Assembly (NCBI GenBank): GCA_009192285.1 | Contig: CM018603.1 | Location: 4,438,062-4,502,061 of the forward strand | DNA from: Morchella semilibera | Lineage: Eukaryota; Ascomycota; Pezizomycetes; Pezizales; Morchellaceae | Length of the DNA stretch: 64,000 nucleotides | Direction of reading: 5' to 3' | Shown here: positions 58,032 through 64,000 of the stretch, piece by piece | How positions within the stretch are numbered: the first letter of the stretch is position 1 | How the letters are laid out: the number at the start of each line of letters is the position of its first letter | Notes under the pieces: model-generated | Database searches by the model: none | Told to the model about the DNA's origin: nothing | What the model saw: only the letters and a program-made list of their open reading frames with translations | Translations under genes and position numbers: made by a program

Positions 58032-59365
58032 GTTTCCCCGGGCGGTCCGGAGTTTCCGCCTGCTGAGGGCTTGTGGGGCTTTGGGGCTTTAGGTCTATAG
58101 TTATAACAAGACAATGAAAGCTTTCTCAGGGATTAAACATGCTCTAGTTTATGGGTGATTTCCACAACTTAGTCCGCTGCATGTCGTCTTGTGGTGTAGT
58201 CGGTATGTGTTTCAGTGCTCGTTCTTTTAACCCATGGCCGGCAAACATCCCTTTCCGAAGGCATAATAGCAACACCTGTCCAATTCAGTACACACATGCT
58301 CGTAGAGTAGCAAAAACAATAATCCCATTACCAACTATTCTTGGGTATATAGCTGAATCATGCACCATTGCTCCCTAACTCCGACCTTCGTTTCTCGTGC
58401 CCCACCTTAGAGCATTGTTTACTTTTGGACGCACTAACGGCCAGCATGCTATTGCCAGGGTTCTAAGATAAACGAGTCCTAATCTGCAAGAAATCAAATA
58501 TGACTTTCCTTCCGTAATCAGATATTTCTCTCTTTATTTTCTTCATTTCCTTTTACAGGTATTCTTCCATTATCACCCTCTTCGTTAAATGTTTATTCAT
58601 TCTCTTGTTCCTTTTCTATAAAATAGGACTGCATCCACTTTGGATGATCAGATCACTACATGTATTATCCCTTTTCAAAGGTGTCTCTACCTATTCAGTA
58701 TTGCCCGTTTCCTAAAATAGCACTAATGGCCATGAGTAGCGGGCTGGAACCTTCATTTCCGGCTTCTGTGCTGTTTAAGCACCTGCGTTTTTTGTGGGAA
58801 AAGAGAATCTCATTTCGATCATCGGCCCATCTCAGACCCGGATTACAGTTGGCGGTTGGAATAGGGCCTTTGATTGGACGCATTATAGGGGAATGCCAAA
58901 CCCATCCACCAAACACACGGTCAAGCAACCAAGCCCGCAGCGGCGCAAACGCGCTAAAGGAACCAATGCGTTTGAAGCCCACCATAGGGTCTCATGCAGG
59001 GACTCTGGCTGTGGTTCCAACTGGTCACGGGGAAGGGTCGGTAGTTGGGGCTGGATGGTTCGATGCCACTCCCTCTGTTACCCCCGTAAAGGAAACCGTT
59101 TTTGTTTGCCAGTGATGGTTGCTACGTCCTGGAGCTGAATAATTGAGAATAGATTTTAGGGAGCACGATGTCAGCTAAAAGAAGGGAGCGGTAAGGACAC
59201 TTAGCGGAACGCATAGACCAATATGCCACCCGGCAGGACCCCCCATAGGACACAATACGCTAGTAGTAGAGTATTTTATGTTGGGTTATTATTGGTTCCT
59301 TTAAGACCCACCAACCTTTAGGGCAAGTAATAGGCCTGAACAAATTTCCCTTCATCAATCAAAAG
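58032..59365. other. No supported gene
   Basis: A 151-codon ATG frame (58660-59115) overlaps another of 114 codons in a second frame. Neither has a domain or the array motif, so neither is annotated. Confidence 0.35.
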
Positions 59366-59425
59366 GTAAGGGTCCCCCACCCCCACCAGGCCGCCGAGGA
59401 TACAATCACCACTAACACTCATAAG
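59366..59425 (+). other. Candidate 5' UTR intron of the gene at 59426
   Basis: Donor GTAAGG, branch CACTAAC and acceptor AAG bound 60 nt that end directly at the ATG. Confidence 0.55.
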
Positions 59426-59758
59426 ATGTCTGAAGAGGTACCGTCATACAGTAGACACGAGCTGTATACGTTAAAATTCCAAATCCTCTCGCTACTCGAT
59501 GAGTGCGGGTCCCACCACCAGAAGCTCGAGAGCGAAGCCATGGGTATCCAGTCATTACTGAATGGTGATCATAGCCGGCTGCCTGCAGATGTGCGGGATC
59601 TATACGAGAGGAGCATCTGGGCTTGCATTAACGGGTTGGCGGCAAGTACTGCTTATATGGCCCAACTTATAGAGGAGCTGGTTGAGACAGGGAAGGCGAT
59701 TGATGTAACATTAGGAGTGAGGGTGGGGGAACCAAGGGTCGTTCTTTTTCAAAGATGA
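59426..59758 (+). CDS. Array protein 8, 110 aa, two-helix orphan family
   Basis: ATG begins immediately after a candidate 60-nt intron. There is almost no leader. Helix 1 carries ILSLLDECG (residues 20-28), a weaker fit with Cys-Gly in place of Tyr-His, and extends over GSHHQKLESEAMGIQSLL. An LPADV turn opens helix 2 (DLYERSIWACINGLAAS) and a further helix, AQLIEELVETGKAI. The protein is acidic overall. No signal peptide is present. Function unknown. Confidence 0.65.
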   Translation: MSEEVPSYSRHELYTLKFQILSLLDECGSHHQKLESEAMGIQSLLNGDHSRLPADVRDLYERSIWACINGLAASTAYMAQLIEELVETGKAIDVTLGVRVGEPRVVLFQR

Positions 59759-60291
59759 TATGTGTAGTATATCTCTTCTGTGGTTCTACGAGGAGCTTCC
59801 TGCGACTGTGGATCTGACGGTAGTCCTGGCAGATTCATGCTGCAAATAGGATATCGAGTTACTTGCAAGGTCCTAATATACCGACCTATTTGTAAAATTG
59901 GTATTCCGGTTCAAGTAGGTCATAAAATTCGGTTGCCTGGCAGAGTATTTCAATGGTATCTATGATATAGCTGTTGTAACGCACGCTAGCTGTGATCAGC
60001 CTGTACTATTTTAGCTACAGAAATTGTTGGAAACATTGCCGTCCACACTTCATTGAAAGGTTCTGCATTTTTTCTACCTGAACTACCACCTCATGGGCCC
60101 AAGGCTGATACTAACTTTCCACCACCCGCCGGGTAACAGAGCTTACACACGTAACAGGACATTATAGCCTTACCAATACTTCCCAATTTTGCCCACTGCA
60201 GTTCCCTCTCTCCTTCTGCGAAGTAATCCTAGACAAACCAACACCATCATAACCTTCCATCAAGAAATTCTTTCCCTCGGTAGAAACCTAA

Positions 60292-60340
60292 GTATACCCA
60301 TCCCACCATATTATTAGAAGCTAGCACTAACCACCACAAG
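60292..60340 (+). other. Candidate 5' UTR intron of the broken gene at 60342
   Basis: Donor GTATAC, branch CACTAAC and acceptor AAG bound 49 nt, ending 1 nt before the ATG. Confidence 0.4.
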
Positions 60341-60341
60341 A

Positions 60342-60848
60342 ATGAGCCGCCCCTCTAGCCCAAACCATCACCAGATGATACTTGACATCGGATTCTACTA
60401 AATGAGCGCCAAAGATGCCATGAGGATCTACCACGGGCTTCAATGCGAGGTGGTTCTCCTCCATGGTATGCTATCTCACCTCGATAGCTCTGGCACAGAT
60501 TCTCTTAGCCAAGGGGGATCTGTTGATGATCAAGAGGAGGTCGCTGTAGACAGCGAGAGTTGTCTACCAGACGAGCAGAGAAATGTTACCGACGGAGGGA
60601 AAAGCGGGAAGGATGTCAAGGACTCCGAAAAAAAGTAGTCGTTTCACAATGAGATTGATAGGATGAAGGGCTTGATGGAATTTTATCATAGAACTACGGC
60701 GCAGGAGGATAGGATGTGCAAAGATTTTGAGTTGTGGCTCTTGGAGGGGGCGAAGCGCATCGCGGAGGCGCCCGGTTTGAGCCTGGGAGAGGGGTTGGTG
60801 CCGAATGATGGCTGGTTGGCCATCTTTCGAGGCTCCTATATATATTAA
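60342..60848 (+). pseudogene. Array member interrupted by two in-frame stops
   Basis: From ATG 60342 a single frame of 169 codons runs to 60848 but is cut by TAA at codon 20 (60399) and TAG at codon 99 (60636). Between them residues read AKDAMRIYHGL, where AKDAMRIYH fits the family motif. After the second stop comes a helix with MKGLMEFYHRTTAQEDRM and LWLLEGAKRIAEA. Because no shift of frame separates the three parts, the changes are recent nonsense mutations. An ATG directly follows the first stop (60402), so a shorter product is conceivable. Confidence 0.6.
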
Positions 60849-61603
60849 GTGGAGTAAGATATTACGCGTTGCAAAAGGGTGCGAAGTTGAGACCGTTGTG
60901 ATGCAAAATCTTTACCATAGATTATACCCTGAGTTTAATTTTTACACACTGGCCATCTTTTTCAGTGATACCGGAGTTCTTAGTATCATATGGGCATTAA
61001 AGGTATTAACGTGATGAGAAGTCCATAAAAATATTAATGTGATGTCCTTCCTATGGAATTTAAGTAGGCAGGTATCTCACATATAAAATGGCATAATCAA
61101 GCGCTTCTCGCTGCTAGCCCCTACGGTTGTCGATAAGGTCTCCTTAAACGCCCCATCCAGCCATCTCACACAATAGACACCGCACAGGCTGAAGGGTGAA
61201 TGGTATGCGGGGGTACAAGCAAGGAGGCCGGGCCTTGTAGTAGGAGCCTACGGAGACCTGATCACGCCAGTTTGAAGTGGACAGAGTGCAATTGTCTACT
61301 TTCGATTCTGTAGTAGGTCCTATTGTTTCATTGACAAGGAGGATTATGCCCTGCTTTAGTTAGATGGGAGGAAAGCCTGGAATTGCTGCATGTATGAGTT
61401 ATCGTTGATAATAAAATAAAAACTTCATCTCGCAATAATAGTCTTAAATTAAAACCACGTGACCGAGTGATTTGTCATGCTCGGTCCCACCTGGAAGAAC
61501 CTATCACTACACAAACAACTAGCTGGTTCCCGACATCTCCACCCCCCCCCCCCACCAAGACAAATCACTTTGGCGGCTTCATATAACGGGTCCTAAAGCA
61601 TTA

Positions 61604-61661
61604 GTAGATATTCCCAATACTCCTACCACCAAAAGCGATACTAACCATGTGGCCCCTGCAG
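61604..61661 (+). other. Candidate 5' UTR intron of the gene at 61664
   Basis: Donor GTAGAT, branch ACTAAC and acceptor CAG bound 58 nt, ending 2 nt before the ATG. Confidence 0.4.
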
Positions 61662-61663
61662 AT

Positions 61664-62170
61664 ATGTCTATCCCCACCACCCCAGCTACAGAGTGCCCCG
61701 CGCCCGGCACCAGCGAATACTTTATTAAAAAGCACCGCTTCTTGCTTAAATCTTATCATGAGTGGCAATGCTTGCTCATGGATGCCTCTGCCACCATAAA
61801 TGATAGTTTCCCTCCCGACGGTGACCCTAGCCCGACACCACTAGATATACTTAAGGAGCAGCTGAATGTCAAATTTCACTATGCCCGCAGTACCGAGAGA
61901 AAGATGCGGGTGCTTTTGCCTGCTGATCCCCGAGCTATCGATCCTAAGGATCAGAATCTTGAGATATTACTCTTCCTGAGGTGGTACGGGGGGTGGATGC
62001 GTATGCTTGACGATGCGGCGGAGGAGCTGGAAAGGGTTGCGCCAATGGAGCTGGAGGGGAATGTGGGGCAAATGAAGAGAGAGGTGGAAAGGGCGCGGTC
62101 TTTTGTAGGCATTGTGGAGAAAGAGCTCAAGGAGGTGTTGCTGGAGAATGAGGGCGGGGTTGGGGTATGA
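61664..62170 (+). CDS. Array protein 9, 168 aa, longest intact member
   Basis: The start is the ATG at 61664, 2 nt after a candidate acceptor; an out-of-frame ATG at 61647 lies within the proposed intron. The Pro/Thr leader (residues 1-16) is followed by helix 1 with HRFLLKSYH (24-32), which fits the family motif with His first. A Pro/Asp-rich linker (about 48-62) leads to helix 2 from LDILKEQLNVKFHY. The protein then continues with two more helices, around LLFLRWYGGWMRMLDDAAEE and VGQMKREVERARSFVGIVEK, so it seems to contain an extra helical pair. A Glu-rich end follows. No signal peptide is present. Confidence 0.7.
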   Translation: MSIPTTPATECPAPGTSEYFIKKHRFLLKSYHEWQCLLMDASATINDSFPPDGDPSPTPLDILKEQLNVKFHYARSTERKMRVLLPADPRAIDPKDQNLEILLFLRWYGGWMRMLDDAAEELERVAPMELEGNVGQMKREVERARSFVGIVEKELKEVLLENEGGVGV

Positions 62171-62855
62171 GCGATGGCTGTAGACCGCGGTCGAGGTTAG
62201 GATATGGGACACTTTGCGTTGTTCTTGGTTAGCCATTTGGAGGGTGTGCTAAAGGAAGTTTGTTCTCACTATGGTTCCGGAAAGCCCATGTTTCTTTTTG
62301 CCGTTCAACAGATTGAGGCATTTATCGCAAGCGCTTAAGGAGAGCTAATACAAGATTTACACTTATGTTGCTGTCCAAGATTAGTGAGGTATAAGAAGAG
62401 AATGTTCCTGTATAACCAGGAGCGTATGGTTGGGGGCCTTGGTGGTTGCTGTTCGCAAGGCTCAGAATTCGCCGTTCCACAGGCGCCGGGTTGTGGGGTT
62501 AGGGCTAGAATCAAGGGCCAAGCGCAAGGTTGCACGAATTCATAGGCGCAGGGATACTTGGAGCACTTGCTCCCTCATCCACATCGCCCAACCCCCGATC
62601 CCCAACCCCCCCCCCCGGATTTCACATCCCACAACCAGCCCCCAAGGCTAACTGTCGCCGTGGATCTATCCTACCATTGATGCTATGTACGTTAACCCAC
62701 CCCTAAGTCGCCTTTAACCCACTCACCAACACCCTGCAGGACAGATCTACGCGCACGCACAGGCACCACCTTCGCAGCTACACCTACTTCTGAGGAGCCC
62801 CAATCGTGCTTCATGCATGTGATCTTCCGCTACTGTAGGTGTCAAGCCCGCCCCG
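62171..62855. other. No supported gene; C11 tract
   Basis: It contains a C-run at 62606-62616 and no convincing frame. An acceptor-like CTCACCAACACCCTGCAG (62723-62740) precedes the broken gene downstream. Confidence 0.35.
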
Positions 62856-63095
62856 ATGATCCACGCATACTTCAATTGTCTGAGTAAACAAGCCGAGATT
62901 GATGCCCTTCACCTCGTTTAGATCACGGATTCATAGGGCATGAAAGTTCTTCCTACTGCAATGCGTATGGATCGGCGGCCCCGTTTAGACAAGATATTGC
63001 AAGCGGTTAAGTTGCAGAGGAGGTGGGAGAGACAAGGGGATCTGAAAGATATGACATTAGATCTCATATGGAGAATAGCTGTCAGGGGAAAATGA
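62856..63095 (+). pseudogene. Possible broken array member
   Basis: A frame from ATG 62856 reads MIHAYFNCLSKQAEIDALHL, then TAG (62919) and TAG (62934), then continues in the same frame with a basic helix (RLDKILQAVKLQRRW) and KDMTLDLIWRI to a stop at 63095. Two helical halves with charged composition, separated by short stop-interrupted DNA, mirror the broken copies at 56995 and 60342. The family motif is only partly present (HAYFN). Confidence 0.35.
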
Positions 63096-64000
63096 GTGAC
63101 CTGAAGAGACTACCCTTAATGTTGGTATCACACTCTTCTCAATACCTACGACAATTGTACTTACATGTTGATAGTGCTTTGTTGAGGAAATGGAACCTGA
63201 AATATATAGGACCCACAAGCAATTACTCGGACACCCACAACTCCGTTTAGTCGATCACCCTGGCTGAGCGGCTACAGGAACTCCACTAACATAACGACTG
63301 TCGTTTCGCTAACGAATCACGAATAAACTCTAAACCCCCTAAACCTATCAGTCGCCCCGTGGCACTCCTGCTGTACTGAGGGAGAAAGCATTCAGGTGGA
63401 AGGCCGGCGAACACGGACATGAAGGACAGGCTTCAAGCGGAAAGTCTATTAAAAGACTTAGAGTTATTTTGGGGAAATTAGGCTGGCCGTAAAGGAGAAA
63501 GACAGAAGGAAAGGCTACGGCCTACGGAGAAAGAGATGGAGTAATATGCGAGAGTGCGTGGGTAACTGATAACTGGAATATTAGTATTAAAGAATGTGTA
63601 CTGACGTGCCCGCCGATAGGGAAGCCTTGCATAGACCTCAAAGTCACCACTATCTAGTTTCAGAAAAATTACAGTAGAAAAATTACGGCGCACTACGGCC
63701 AACATCCAACTACTTCAGGGTTTTGTTCACTGGTGCGTCAAAGAGCGTGAATCTCTTTCCCTCTACTGAATCTGGTACTGTTTTATCTTTCTCAAGACAT
63801 GGATACCAGAAATCTCTTAATCTATGAATAGCATCGCTAACAAAACTAGCATAGCACACATACGCAAATCCTATCTCACCCCAATTACTATGTTTAAATA
63901 CATCCATAGCGGTGACATAGCATAGGAGACTCCCCACGCCACCACGTCTTTCCGTCCCCTACATATGTAGGTCAAGGTTCTTGGTGGGAGTCTGGTGCTA
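63096..64000. other. No supported gene
   Basis: Only short open frames without domains are present up to the window edge. Confidence 0.4.

Noticed and set aside
58660-59138. Overlapping frames of 151 and 114 codons
   Set aside because: Neither has the array motif or helical pattern, and neither has splice or domain support.
1-64000. CRISPR arrays, bacterial operons or riboswitches
   Set aside because: Spliceosomal introns and the intron-bearing tRNA show a fungal nuclear sequence; none of the tandem repeats has spacer structure.

Overview
Organism. The window looks like nuclear DNA of a filamentous ascomycete. Its introns are short (45-73 nt), with GTAAG/GTAGG-type donors, CTAAC/CTGAC branch sites and CAG/TAG acceptors. 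It holds a tRNA-Pro(UGG) with a small intron after position 37, a pseudogene of a fungal mitochondrial 2-oxodicarboxylate carrier, and relics of hAT, Tc1/mariner and poly(A)-tailed elements. Low gene density among repeats recalls truffle-type Pezizomycetes, but that is a guess; nothing here fixes the genus. Start codons were restricted to ATG. LAYOUT. 1-12.5 kb is mostly gene-poor: a TA-flanked MITE (2732-2979), a 59-bp minisatellite (3894-4135) and one probable membrane-protein gene (8783-9304, minus). 12.5-23.6 kb holds an orphan gene (12537), two poly(A)-type 3' tails of one retroelement family, a two-exon gene with an 18-bp coding minisatellite (20446-21216, minus) and the tRNA-Pro. 25.2-32.3 kb has four plus-strand orphan genes of 202-264 aa, with a hAT-type MITE between the first two. 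36.1-38.9 kb is a five-exon, minus-strand DDE integrase/transposase gene. It encodes an HHCC zinc site, a D-D-E core, an SH3-like C-terminal domain, a cysteine cluster and a long extra tail, and it carries one homopolymer frameshift. No reverse transcriptase or gag is visible beside it. THE MAIN FINDING. From 41.4 to 63.1 kb, and most tightly from 45.0 to 63.1 kb, lie about a dozen small, highly diverged, all-alpha proteins of 100-170 aa, every one on the plus strand and about 1.4 kb apart. Most share a nine-residue N-terminal helix motif (hydrophobic-x-x-hydrophobic-[ML]-x-x-[YF]-[HN]). A second helix often carries h-x-x-[LF]-E. In at least six of them a candidate 49-70-nt intron ends 0-5 nt before the ATG. 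Some copies are intact and at least three are broken by in-frame stops, so the array appears to evolve by birth and death. I recognise no known family. No member has a signal peptide or membrane segment, so they are probably intracellular. The three genes at 25.3-30.1 kb look like a second, distantly related group with a repeated core. HOW IT FITS. The window reads as a fast-evolving accessory compartment: lineage-specific tandem genes interspersed with MITEs, a cut-and-paste integrase gene, a dead housekeeping fragment, minisatellites and at least 15 G- or C-homopolymers of 10 nt or more.
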